From DATKLL01 sp035542475 (GTDB taxonomy: Bacteria; Desulfobacterota; Syntrophia; Syntrophales; UBA2185): 40,882 bases of DNA. Positions 25,782-33,110 of the stretch are shown one piece after another. Positions within the stretch are counted from its first letter, which is position 1. Every line of letters starts with the position of its first letter. The notes beneath the pieces are model-generated. The model was not told where the DNA came from. It did no database searches and saw nothing but the letters and a program-made list of their open reading frames with translations. The position numbers and the translations under genes were made by a program. Location of the stretch: NCBI GenBank assembly GCA_035542475.1, contig DATKLL010000170.1, forward strand, positions 1-40,882, in the 5' to 3' direction.

Positions 25782-25836
25782 ACCTGGGACATTCGCAAAT
25801 CTTCAAAAATCCGTTCCAGGTGGATTTTTCATTTTT
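25782..25836. terminator. Bidirectional intrinsic terminator between the ATPase gene and the DUF3426-like gene
   Basis: A 9-bp stem (25782-25790 with 25813-25821, one G-T pair) with a 22-nt loop is followed on the plus strand by two runs of five T. On the minus strand it is followed by a T-rich tract (TTTTATTTATT). It lies in the convergent spacer, 6 nt after the ATPase stop, so it can serve both genes. The large loop weakens the call. Confidence 0.6.
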
Positions 25837-25904
25837 AAATATAAATATAGCTCGACACGGAGGCTGAAGGTTTTATCGCTTAGAAAGAACTTTTTCAAAA
25901 GGCA

Positions 25905-27233
25905 TCATGGTGAAATCCTTTCAGCCCCAATGGTCGTAACGGTAGCTTTGGCTACACCCGGTGGTTCGTGAGTGAACACAATCATAAACGGGATCTGTCC
26001 CTTAGGTAATATTTTGTTGACAAACGAATCGCCACCCGAAGAAACAGATAGAATCGATCGGATTTCTTCTTCTTTGAACCTGCTAAGCGTTTCATCCTGG
26101 AGAATATTACCACAATAAGATATCCGTGCAGCAAGCAACGCATCATTAGAATCAAACAGCTCACCCATGACCTTTATTTTTGCGATGGGAAAATCTGCTA
26201 GATTTACAACTTCTCCTTCTATGACCCTGAGGTTTCCCAATGATTCATTCTTTACAAAGTGCTGTCTCACGTTGATGAATTCAACCTGGTCGGTTATGAT
26301 ATCCTGCTTCTGGACTTTCTCAACTCCTAAAAGCTGATCCATCATGGGGAAATTAGAATGCATCCATTCTATTGTTTGATACCCCGCTTCAGGATACATC
26401 CAAAGATAACCCTGCATCACGACAACAACGACCAGTAAGAGGACTAATAACATACTGGTACCCCAAGAGAGATGTTTGCTTTTCTTTTTCGCAGGTTCAG
26501 GGATTATCTTCCCCGGTCTCTCAATCTTTTTCGCAGCGGGTTTTTCTAGCGCAATTCTAGCGATCTGTTTGGATTTCTCAATGACGGCTTGTGCCGCAAT
26601 TTCAACCTTAGCAGACGGCGGCACATTGGCAATATCATACATCTGAGCTGCATCTTTTTGTACCTGAGCTAACCCAGGCGGTTCTTGCACAAAAACGGAT
26701 TTGTCCTTACGATCTTGGTCACCTGTTTGAAGCTGCTCTTCTTTCCTATCCTTATCGCCAAATGAACTCTCCTCGGCTGCTCTCTTATCTTCAGGCAAAG
26801 TGAAAGATATTTGCATATCTTCTTTTGACCGTGTAGCTATTACAATTTTCTCCTGTTCATCCTCAGATGGCTGATCCTCTCTATAAGACTGGAACTGACT
26901 CTCTTCTGTTTTATAATACCCTGACAAATCATCAGATACCGGTGACTGTTCGTCTGCCTCCGTTACGGGTACAGCTTTCTCTTTTATAACTTCATCAGGA
27001 GGTTTTACGGCTATTACATGGGATAAAAAAATGTCCGTTTCTTCCTTTTCACGGATCAAATATAGCGATCTACCCAGACCGACTACCAGCGAACTTTTTT
27101 CTGCCTCAGCATTAACCGCACCTCTTCCCTGCATAATATCACCAGGCAAACGGATGGCTTTCAAACTTGACAGAAAATTATCCAGATCTTGCTTTTCATG
27201 AAATAAAGCTGATGCTTCATTTTTAATGGCCAT
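25905..27233 (-). CDS. Single-pass membrane protein with C-terminal DUF3426-like domain
   Basis: 442-residue protein of unknown function. Residues 1-250 are hydrophilic and probably cytoplasmic, with a long charged low-complexity stretch (about 85-195). Within them a short motif occurs twice: DLDNFLSSLKAIRLP (residues 16-30) and ETDIFLSHVIAVKPP (65-79). A basic patch (KKKSKH) precedes one membrane helix at about 257-278. The rest (about 315-438) contains NLRVIEGEVVNLADFPIAKI and a proline-glycine ending, resembling the beta-sandwich DUF3426 domain. DUF3426 proteins commonly begin with a zinc ribbon; here the ribbon is a separate gene 74 nt upstream. No clear ribosome site is seen at the ATG. 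Last gene of the MglA/roadblock cluster. Confidence 0.75.
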   Translation of the reverse strand: MAIKNEASALFHEKQDLDNFLSSLKAIRLPGDIMQGRGAVNAEAEKSSLVVGLGRSLYLIREKEETDIFLSHVIAVKPPDEVIKEKAVPVTEADEQSPVSDDLSGYYKTEESQFQSYREDQPSEDEQEKIVIATRSKEDMQISFTLPEDKRAAEESSFGDKDRKEEQLQTGDQDRKDKSVFVQEPPGLAQVQKDAAQMYDIANVPPSAKVEIAAQAVIEKSKQIARIALEKPAAKKIERPGKIIPEPAKKKSKHLSWGTSMLLVLLLVVVVVMQGYLWMYPEAGYQTIEWMHSNFPMMDQLLGVEKVQKQDIITDQVEFINVRQHFVKNESLGNLRVIEGEVVNLADFPIAKIKVMGELFDSNDALLAARISYCGNILQDETLSRFKEEEIRSILSVSSGGDSFVNKILPKGQIPFMIVFTHEPPGVAKATVTTIGAERISP

Positions 27234-27307
27234 TTCGCTGTCTTTTCTTTGGATAGCGGTTTTTCAATTCAGCTTTATGAAATTAGACATGGGTACAGGT
27301 TATCACG

Positions 27308-27475
27308 TCAGTTCCTGGTTTCCTCATTATTCGCCGGAGCCACAACCATGTTGTCAGGTACTGAAACTTTTATGGTGTCCGTGCAAATCCTGCAATTGAA
27401 CATGATCACTTTCTCTTTGATCTCACTATTTTCTATTATATATTTTTCTCCACATTCTTCACAGAATACAATCAT
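27308..27475 (-). CDS. 55-residue zinc-ribbon protein (MJ0042-like)
   Basis: Small frame read directly from the minus strand: ATG at 27475, TGA at 27310-27308. It has GGAG 8 nt before the start, which supports real translation. The protein has two CxxC knuckles, C5-x2-C8 (FCEECGEKY) and C28-x2-C31 (NCRICTDTI), 19 residues apart, then a short tail. This spacing matches the MJ0042/zinc_ribbon_4 type that usually forms the N-terminus of DUF3426 proteins. Here it is a stand-alone gene directly upstream of a DUF3426-like membrane protein that lacks the ribbon. It lies about 100 nt downstream of the repeat-protein gene in the same transcription direction. Zinc binding is expected; the partner is unknown. 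An obvious idea is binding to the MglA-like GTPase or to the membrane protein. Confidence 0.75.
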   Translation of the reverse strand: MIVFCEECGEKYIIENSEIKEKVIMFNCRICTDTIKVSVPDNMVVAPANNEETRN

Positions 27476-27578
27476 GCTCTACGCTCCATAGAAATTATAT
27501 CGACTTCATTTAGAAAAGTTATGTAACCTCAATATTTATAATAATTGATAATACCTGTGGCGACGGGCTCAACTATAT

Positions 27579-29033
27579 TTATTGGCCCTGCCTCCACAAT
27601 TTTAATTCTGCTTTTAGTGCACTGAATTCAGAACTTATTACTTTCTTTATTTCATCCAAAGCGTAAGCAAAGGCCTCATGCGGAGTCATTCCGGAGACGG
27701 AATCTAAAGACGTTACCTCATCTTTGGATGGACGTACAGTTTCTTCCATAGCTATCTCCTTCATTTTGGATACAATGATCGGCTCAATTACATCATCCAT
27801 TTTTTGCCCTTCAGGAAGACTCTTTTTCACATCCAGTGAAGTCGTTTCTTTTCCGGCCCATGTATCTTCCCCGGGCATTGCAAGGTCCACCGTTTCCACC
27901 CATTCTCGATATTTTCCAATATTTTCAGCAAGGATTGCTTGTTTCTTTTCTTCCGTCATCTCTCTGGTTAATAACACTCTTTCAAGATCATCGTATATGG
28001 AAAGAAGTAATTTTATAGAAACATAATGAGCTTCAATACCCTTTATTTTGATGTATCTCCCCAAGAAGCGGAGTATCCTGAGAAACCCAATAATAATGTT
28101 ATCCTCTGCAAATAAGTTAATTAATTTATTTACCTCTTTATCGAATTTATCCATGATATCATCAGTCAATTCCCATTCAATCGAAAGGACCGTACTTTTC
28201 AGGTCTTTTAGAGGTGAATACCATATTGAAGTGGAAGTAACTAATTCTTCGAATAGTTGTTCAAAGCGCTCTACCTTGTTATCTCTTTCTCTTGACGATT
28301 CAGTCTCTGCTGCAGTCTTCTTCAGGCTTTCAGTCCCTGTAATATCATGAACACCGGCTTCTTCTGTATGATCAGGCATATTACTATCCCCTAAGATAAT
28401 TTTGTTTTCTTCTTCATGACCGACTGAGGGTTCTGCAGTCATGTCTATAGCCTCATCAATCTTAGAATCTGTTTTACCATTGTCCTGATGCGTATCAGAA
28501 ACATCAGTTTCCATTGCTACTTCTCGCAGAGGATCTTCTACAAGATGATGCATCCCAGAAATTTCTGCCCCAAAAATGGCATCAAGGCGATTGTCTATTC
28601 CTTGCAGCAGTTGAGATGGCTTTGATTCTATCGCATTATCGATCTTAAAACTCTTTTTGTCATCAGCTTGGTCAATTTCAGAAATGTCGGTGCCAACAGT
28701 CACTTCTTTCAGGGGGTCATCTTCTTTAAGATTAGGTATATCAACTTCTGCACGCTCAGGCCGCTTGTTGTCCGATTCGAAAATTGCATCCAGGCGGCTT
28801 TCTATGCCGCGAAGAAATGGAGATTGCGCTGCGTCTGTCGCCTTATCGCTTTTGGTATCTTTTCCTATATCAGAGACATCTGGCTCGATGGTTACCTCTT
28901 TGAGGGGATCATCTTTTTTAAGATTATGTATATCAGCTTCTGCCTGCTCAGGCCGCTTATTGTCCGATTCGAAAATTGCATCCAGGCGGCTTTCTATGCC
29001 GCGAATGAATGGGGATTCCTTATATATTTCCAT
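27579..29033 (-). CDS. Repeat-containing helical protein of the MglA cluster, function unknown
   Basis: 484-residue soluble, acidic protein that I do not recognise. The N-terminal part carries three copies of a roughly 64-residue repeat, starting at residues 8, 72 and 141. Each opens with [RQ]GI[ED][SN]RLDAIF and later contains DPL[KR]EV followed by an acidic stretch. Copies 1 and 2 are nearly identical; copy 3 is diverged. A disordered acidic linker leads to a predicted helical domain (about 251-384) with ERFEQLFEELV, IIIGFLRILRFLGRYI and ERVLLTREMTEEKK. The C-terminus (about 451-484) is another amphipathic helix. GGAG lies 8 nt before the ATG. It starts 11 nt after the GTPase stop, so it is probably an effector or scaffold of that GTPase. 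Confidence 0.8.
   Translation of the reverse strand: MEIYKESPFIRGIESRLDAIFESDNKRPEQAEADIHNLKKDDPLKEVTIEPDVSDIGKDTKSDKATDAAQSPFLRGIESRLDAIFESDNKRPERAEVDIPNLKEDDPLKEVTVGTDISEIDQADDKKSFKIDNAIESKPSQLLQGIDNRLDAIFGAEISGMHHLVEDPLREVAMETDVSDTHQDNGKTDSKIDEAIDMTAEPSVGHEEENKIILGDSNMPDHTEEAGVHDITGTESLKKTAAETESSRERDNKVERFEQLFEELVTSTSIWYSPLKDLKSTVLSIEWELTDDIMDKFDKEVNKLINLFAEDNIIIGFLRILRFLGRYIKIKGIEAHYVSIKLLLSIYDDLERVLLTREMTEEKKQAILAENIGKYREWVETVDLAMPGEDTWAGKETTSLDVKKSLPEGQKMDDVIEPIIVSKMKEIAMEETVRPSKDEVTSLDSVSGMTPHEAFAYALDEIKKVISSEFSALKAELKLWRQGQ
28708..29032 (-). repeat. Tandem in-gene repeat, 192-nt period
   Basis: The first two protein repeats are also conserved as DNA. For example, the segment from about 28753 to 28815 recurs almost unchanged at about 28945 to 29007, offset 192 nt (64 codons). 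Near identity at synonymous positions indicates recent duplication or ongoing homogenisation. The third protein repeat, below 28625, is diverged at DNA level. Confidence 0.85.
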
Positions 29034-29044
29034 TTTCCTAGCTC

Positions 29045-29650
29045 CTATTTCAGTTCTTTCTCCAAAGAAGCCATCGTTGCCGATATTACTTTCTTAAGGG
29101 TCGGAATCACATTATCACCTTTCAGAGCACTTGCTTCAAAGGACGGCACCTTTAAATCACTATTAAGGTCTTTCTCCATCGTTTCTAAATTCAAAATAGG
29201 AATTCCTTCCTCACCTATATCTCTTTTATTATATTGCATTATCAAGGGTATTTCAAATATGTTCTTTTTGTAAAGGGTCAGATTTTCTTGCAGATTTTTC
29301 AGAGAGAGTATATTCGCATTTCTTCGTTCCTCTGCAGAATCCGCAACAAACACAATCCCATCGACACCTTTCAATACTAGGCGTCTTGTTGAATTATACT
29401 TTACCTGTCCCGGTACAGTATATAACTGTATTTTTACGTCATATCCTTCTATTTTACCTATGTCAAAAGGGAAAAAGTCAAAAAATAAAGTCCGGTCGCC
29501 TTCCGTCTTTATAGTAACCATTTTAGAATTTATCTGCTCTCTACACTTATTGTAAATGTACTCTAAATTCGTCGTTTTGCCGCCTTTGCCGGGACCATAG
29601 TATACTATTTTGGCCTGTATCAACTTATCTTTCAGATTTATAAAAGCCAA
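29045..29650 (-). CDS. mglA: MglA-like small Ras-family GTPase
   Basis: 201-residue cytoplasmic GTPase of the MglA group. The P-loop is GPGKGGKTT (residues 19-27), followed by TEGDRTLFFDFFP, the G3 region LYTVPGQVKYNSTRR, FVADSAEERR, the G4 motif QYNKRD (N141-D144) and EASALKG. R53 and Q82 fall at the positions known, from memory of Myxococcus MglA, as the intrinsic arginine finger and catalytic glutamine, so the GTPase cycle should be intact. As in MglA, the DxxG aspartate is replaced (TVPG). MglA switches polarity of type IV pili and gliding machinery under the MglB GAP. The start is a TTG at 29650, with a GGAGG 8 nt upstream. A MglB-like roadblock gene lies 71 nt upstream. Confidence 0.93.
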   Translation of the reverse strand: MAFINLKDKLIQAKIVYYGPGKGGKTTNLEYIYNKCREQINSKMVTIKTEGDRTLFFDFFPFDIGKIEGYDVKIQLYTVPGQVKYNSTRRLVLKGVDGIVFVADSAEERRNANILSLKNLQENLTLYKKNIFEIPLIMQYNKRDIGEEGIPILNLETMEKDLNSDLKVPSFEASALKGDNVIPTLKKVISATMASLEKELK

Positions 29651-29721
29651 ATCGTATCCCTCCTCCTAACCAGAACATTTTTATTAAATAAATTCGCAGT
29701 GTAAGAGCACTGTCTTCATGC

Positions 29722-30126
29722 TTACAAAGAAGAATTAGTGATTAATACACCAATCAGCTCCCCAATAACCTTTGCAACTTTCAACCTGAGCAGCCCCAAA
29801 GGCATTTCATTATTAAAAATTACGAATAACAAAAAATCATCGCTTACTGCACTTAAATATATATTTTCCTTTTGTCCCCTGTGAAACAGAAGCGAGAACT
29901 CTTCCTCCCCTGCAATTTTCGCCATACTGCGCATTGCACTAAAATTGGCGGCAGCGAGAGCTGCTAAAGAATACACATCATGCCTGTCACTACCATCATC
30001 AACCGATGTTATCACATTTCCAGCCGTGTCAAGTAACAGTGCAGTCTCTACACCAATTTCAATCAGGCTCGACTTCATGGTATCATATATCTTGTCGAGC
30101 TGTTCCCCACCCAGTGCTAAATTCAT
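29722..30126 (-). CDS. Roadblock/LC7 protein, MglB-like
   Basis: 134-residue single roadblock/LC7 domain. The fold is visible as an N-terminal helix (GGEQLDKIYDTMKSSLIEIG) and the strand pair TALLLDTAGNVITSV. A central helix (SLAALAAANFSAMRSMAKIAG), strands EFSLLFHRGQKENIYLSAV and FLLFVIFNN, and a last helix complete it. These proteins dimerise and act as GAPs or scaffolds for MglA-type GTPases. The gene precedes the GTPase by 71 nt, the usual mglB-mglA order, so it is the best candidate for the regulator of the GTPase at 29045-29650. Only a weak ribosome site is seen. The 405 nt upstream contain no gene but several hairpins. Confidence 0.88.
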   Translation of the reverse strand: MNLALGGEQLDKIYDTMKSSLIEIGVETALLLDTAGNVITSVDDGSDRHDVYSLAALAAANFSAMRSMAKIAGEEEFSLLFHRGQKENIYLSAVSDDFLLFVIFNNEMPLGLLRLKVAKVIGELIGVLITNSSL

Positions 30127-30531
30127 ACTTTATTTACTATCCGATTGCGGTACATGAATAGTCACCCTGCCTTACACCCAGTAGTGAAAATCTATTCAGG
30201 ATAGGTCTCCTGATACCATGCACCTCACTTTATCCAATGTCAGCTCAAAGGCAGGCTGCGCGGTAATGTAGATGCATATCACAGTTTCATTATTAATACA
30301 TCTTCTATATATCCGTTTTATAAAAACGGCGTTCCCTTATTACATTACCAGCCCTTCCCACCTGTCTACGCCACACAAAGCGGCGTCAGACAGGATATGG
30401 GTAAAGACCTTTCTCAATTCTATATAATCTATAGGCAAATATTCCCCAGAGGATTTCTTCAGACTAGATCCTGGGTGTGCCCTAGGGATCATACCTAGAT
30501 TACTTATAGAACTTTCTTAACTATAAAGCTA
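30127..30531. other. 405-nt gene-free, hairpin-rich spacer inside the roadblock/MglA cluster
   Basis: No coding frame with a ribosome site was found on either strand. Three inverted repeats stand out. The first is a 12-bp stem with one bulge and a 9-nt loop at 30361-30394 (CCTGTCTACGCC paired with GGCGTCAGACAGG). The second is a 7-bp perfect stem at 30313-30329 (CCGTTTT/AAAACGG, loop ATA). The third is an imperfect GATCC/GGATC hairpin near 30467-30490. None is followed by a T tract, so they are not standard terminators. It may be a structured leader of the mglB-like/mglA-like genes, a small RNA, or an mRNA-processing site. Confidence 0.55.
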
Positions 30532-30714
30532 TTATAATCCTTTATCGATTATTTCACTTGCCGCAGCCTTTAATTTCTTCACAAGCTCATCCGTATCTTT
30601 CATCTCTGCGGCCTGAGCCATTGTCATGCCTACTTTGTTTGCAAGCTCCAACCTTCCTTTAAAGCCGGCTTGTTCTGTAACAATCTCAAATATACGGACT
30701 AATTTCTCTCCCAT
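30532..30714 (-). CDS. 60-residue alpha-helical protein of unknown function
   Basis: Small acidic/basic balanced protein predicted to be wholly helical: a first helix around LVRIFEIVTEQAGFKGRLEL, then VGMTMAQAAEMKDTDELVKK and a last helix ending IIDKGL. GGAGG sits 5 nt before the ATG, a strong translation signal. It lies 18 nt after the roadblock-like gene at 30733 in the same direction, so it is part of the cluster. I do not recognise the family. By size and place it could be a partner of the preceding roadblock protein. Confidence 0.75.
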   Translation of the reverse strand: MGEKLVRIFEIVTEQAGFKGRLELANKVGMTMAQAAEMKDTDELVKKLKAAASEIIDKGL

Positions 30715-30732
30715 TGCTACCTCCTCAGGTCT

Positions 30733-31107
30733 TTAAGATGTGACTGCCTCTTCAAAGTTGGCAATCATTGTAGGTAAGATAATATTCAGGAGAAGCCCGA
30801 GTTTGCACTTCTTTGTATCAATCGATATTCCCCACTGGTAGTCACCAAGAGGAATGAAGATAAGGCCCTTATTCCCCACAAGATCCATATAATAAAACTT
30901 CCCGAGTTGCGGATAAGGCCCCTTCGAAAGCGCATTCTGAATAAAATTCGTGACCTCACCAAAAATGGAGGCTGTCACAGGACTCGATTTCTCTGTCGCA
31001 GCTATCGTCTGACAATCAGACGTCGTAATGATGCTTGATGCAATAAGACCTTCTCCTAGATCTCGTTTCAAGTTCTCTAGACAATCATTTAATTTCTGTA
31101 TGTTCAT
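30733..31107 (-). CDS. Roadblock/LC7-like protein, paralogue of the DUF4388-fused domain
   Basis: 124-residue single-domain protein. It aligns with the C-terminal half of the upstream product: both have LGKFYYMDL or LGRYYIVDL, then YQWGI, then LGLLLN[IV]I[LI]P, then FE[EN]A near the end. The order (helix, two strands, helix, strands, helix) fits a roadblock/LC7 fold, though it is diverged from MglB. The start is the ATG at 31107, with AAGGAGG 6 nt upstream; an in-frame GTG six codons earlier overlaps that ribosome site and is rejected. It is followed by the 60-residue gene after 18 nt. A heterodimer with the DUF4388-linked paralogue is plausible but inferred. Confidence 0.8.
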   Translation of the reverse strand: MNIQKLNDCLENLKRDLGEGLIASSIITTSDCQTIAATEKSSPVTASIFGEVTNFIQNALSKGPYPQLGKFYYMDLVGNKGLIFIPLGDYQWGISIDTKKCKLGLLLNIILPTMIANFEEAVTS

Positions 31108-31359
31108 TTTTTTCCTCCTTTTCACGATGTTTTAACCTCCTCGAAACCTAAGCCAACCGTTGTCCTTAATTTATCCTCCCCCCTTCATGATTCTTTTCTC
31201 CTTTAAAAATTTGACAGAATTATAAAAAATCCTTAAGTGAACATAAGATACTTTTCATCTGCCATTATAGCAGTTTAAAAACATGCATGACAAAATCCAT
31301 TCGCTAATTATAGCCTTCTTCTGCACTTAACTTAAAGCCCTCTATTTATTATGGACCCC

Positions 31360-32253
31360 TTAGCCTGAACTACTACCATGCCCCGGTATGGATATAGCAT
31401 TTTCAAAAACTTTGGTTATTTTTGGTATAATTACGTTCAAGAGAAGACCAAGCTGCACCTCTGTACTGTCGAATACTATGCCCCACTGATATTCGTATTT
31501 GCCGCAAAGGAGAGAAAGAAGCATTTTGTTATCTTTTAAAAGATCCACTATGTAATATCTCCCCAGTGCTTCAGATGAATTTTTTTCTAATATTCCTTTC
31601 ATATAATTCGTAATTTCATTAAAGAGAAATACGGTTTCAGGATCTGAATTATATTCACCCAAGGCCTTTCCGTCGGTCATAGACATCACGCTCACTGAAA
31701 TTAGCGCTTTTCCGATGTCCCCTTTACATATTTCCATACATTCATCTATCTTCAATTTAAATATTTCATCGTCACTATCCTTTTTCTTATCGTACGGTAA
31801 GGCCACAGTGTTGGGATCATTTTTTTCTTTTTCAGTAATCTCTGCTGACCCTTTAAGATTATGGTCCCAATCCGATTCATCCTTGCGCCTCGAACTTTCC
31901 ATCAAAAGAGACATAAGCCCCTTTTGTATTTTTTTTGCAACATCATTTATATTCAAATTACTATTAATATTAATTCTTACCTTCTCCCAAGAAATCATTT
32001 CCATAGCGGCTTCTTCACCTTCAAGGTCACCGCAAATAGCATTATAAAGTGAACCTTCAATAAAATAAAAAGCTCCCTTCTTATTTATGCTGTGATAAAC
32101 TTCCAAAATACAGGTTTGTTGATCCATGGAAATTAATTGAATGAAACTACCCACAGACAAACCAGCCATTGGCCAAACTTGTGATTCTTCCTTCAGTTCT
32201 CCACTGTCTCCTGATATAGAATCATTTTTCACAACCAATTTTATGTTCTTCAT
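31360..32253 (-). CDS. DUF4388 (PATAN)-roadblock-like fusion protein
   Basis: 297-residue protein. About residues 25-120 resemble the DUF4388/PATAN domain (GLSVGSFIQLISMDQQ, GAFYFIEGSLYNAICGDLEG, EEAAMEMISWEKV), a domain often joined to response regulators or small-GTPase regulators in delta-proteobacteria. A charged linker (about 125-170) leads to a roadblock-like domain (about 170-285) with LGRYYIVDLLKDNK, YEYQWGIVFDSTEVQLGLLL and IPKITKVFENAIS. The tail is short and glycine/serine-rich. The start is the ATG at 32253, with GGGAG 7 nt upstream; an in-frame ATG six codons earlier has no spaced ribosome site. It is the first gene of the leftward cluster, and a 252-nt spacer follows before the next gene. 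Confidence 0.8.
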   Translation of the reverse strand: MKNIKLVVKNDSISGDSGELKEESQVWPMAGLSVGSFIQLISMDQQTCILEVYHSINKKGAFYFIEGSLYNAICGDLEGEEAAMEMISWEKVRININSNLNINDVAKKIQKGLMSLLMESSRRKDESDWDHNLKGSAEITEKEKNDPNTVALPYDKKKDSDDEIFKLKIDECMEICKGDIGKALISVSVMSMTDGKALGEYNSDPETVFLFNEITNYMKGILEKNSSEALGRYYIVDLLKDNKMLLSLLCGKYEYQWGIVFDSTEVQLGLLLNVIIPKITKVFENAISIPGHGSSSG

Positions 32254-33110
32254 TTTCGGACTCCCTGGCATCCCTCAATAATAAAGATGACCCCAATCCT
32301 TCCTGCATATCAATCGGCGAATGAGACTTTAAACATTTGCTGCCTGAAACGTTTGGTGAAAAAATGACATAGATATTCCTTATAGTTATCGGTTCATTTA
32401 ATTATAATCTTTAATCCTCAGAATCGGTCCGTCTTCATCTTATTCTGGGAGGCAATTTAGTAACCCTGCATACTTTGACATTAGGTGTACGGATTCCAAT
32501 TTTACATGGTGATCACATTCTATGCCCTATGTCTAAATTTTCAATCCTCAGCAACTTTAGGTTTCCTAAACTGCGTCTCATTATTCTTACTCTTACAAAT
32601 GGACTGATAATGAAATCGTAGATCATGAATAGGGTTACCATGATTTCCTTGCTAGGGGGCTTACCAAAACCCTGAAGGTTAATAGGTTGGACCCGATTCC
32701 TTGTGTAGTGGTATTTGAATTCAAGAGGACGAGAGTAAGCATATTTATTTTGTATTTAATGAATAAGTAAAGTAACCTCCATTCGATCTTTTATAGTATT
32801 TTTTTTATTTAAAAATATGTTTCAAGAGTAAAAGATTTTTACAAATAAAGAGATTTTACATTACTCCCCAAAATGTCAACTTAATATTGTTATTAATTTA
32901 TTTGTAAGAAATATAATAAAAAATTATTATTTGAACACGTTGATTTAACAAGTATTTTGCGTGTGGATTATAAGTAAAGCATACATGTATGTCAATAATA
33001 AACTATGAAATTAAAGACAATATTTAAACATACCGATATATTTTCTAGACCTAAAATTTCTCGAAGTTTGTCAACGAGTGTTATTACTTAAACTAAATAA
33101 GGAGAAGATT
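32254..33110. other. Long AT-rich intergenic region
   Basis: About 857 nt between the divergent DUF4388-roadblock gene and pyrF, with no coding frame I can support. The right half (32740-33100) is very AT-rich. A perfect 12-bp palindrome CATACATGTATG lies at 32980-32991. On the minus strand a TATAAT occurs at 32406-32401, about 150 nt before the cluster start, but with no good -35. No riboswitch core was recognised. Likely contents are promoters and operators for the cluster and pyrF, or the remains of a lost gene. Confidence 0.5.

Noticed and set aside
27249..27491. 80-codon plus-strand frame
   Set aside because: It is antisense to the zinc-ribbon gene at 27308-27475, which has paired CxxC motifs and a ribosome site.
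28560..29033. CRISPR-like or mobile direct repeats
   Set aside because: The 192-nt repeats keep reading frame within one protein and have no short repeat-spacer pattern.
28668..29273. 201-codon plus-strand frame
   Set aside because: It is antisense to the repeat protein and GTPase genes, which have clear domains and ribosome sites. The long open frame follows from their codon composition.
30361..30394. Strong hairpin as an intrinsic terminator
   Set aside because: The 12-bp stem is not followed by a T run in either direction.
32254..33110. c-di-GMP or other known riboswitch in the long spacer
   Set aside because: No conserved aptamer core could be matched on either strand by eye.
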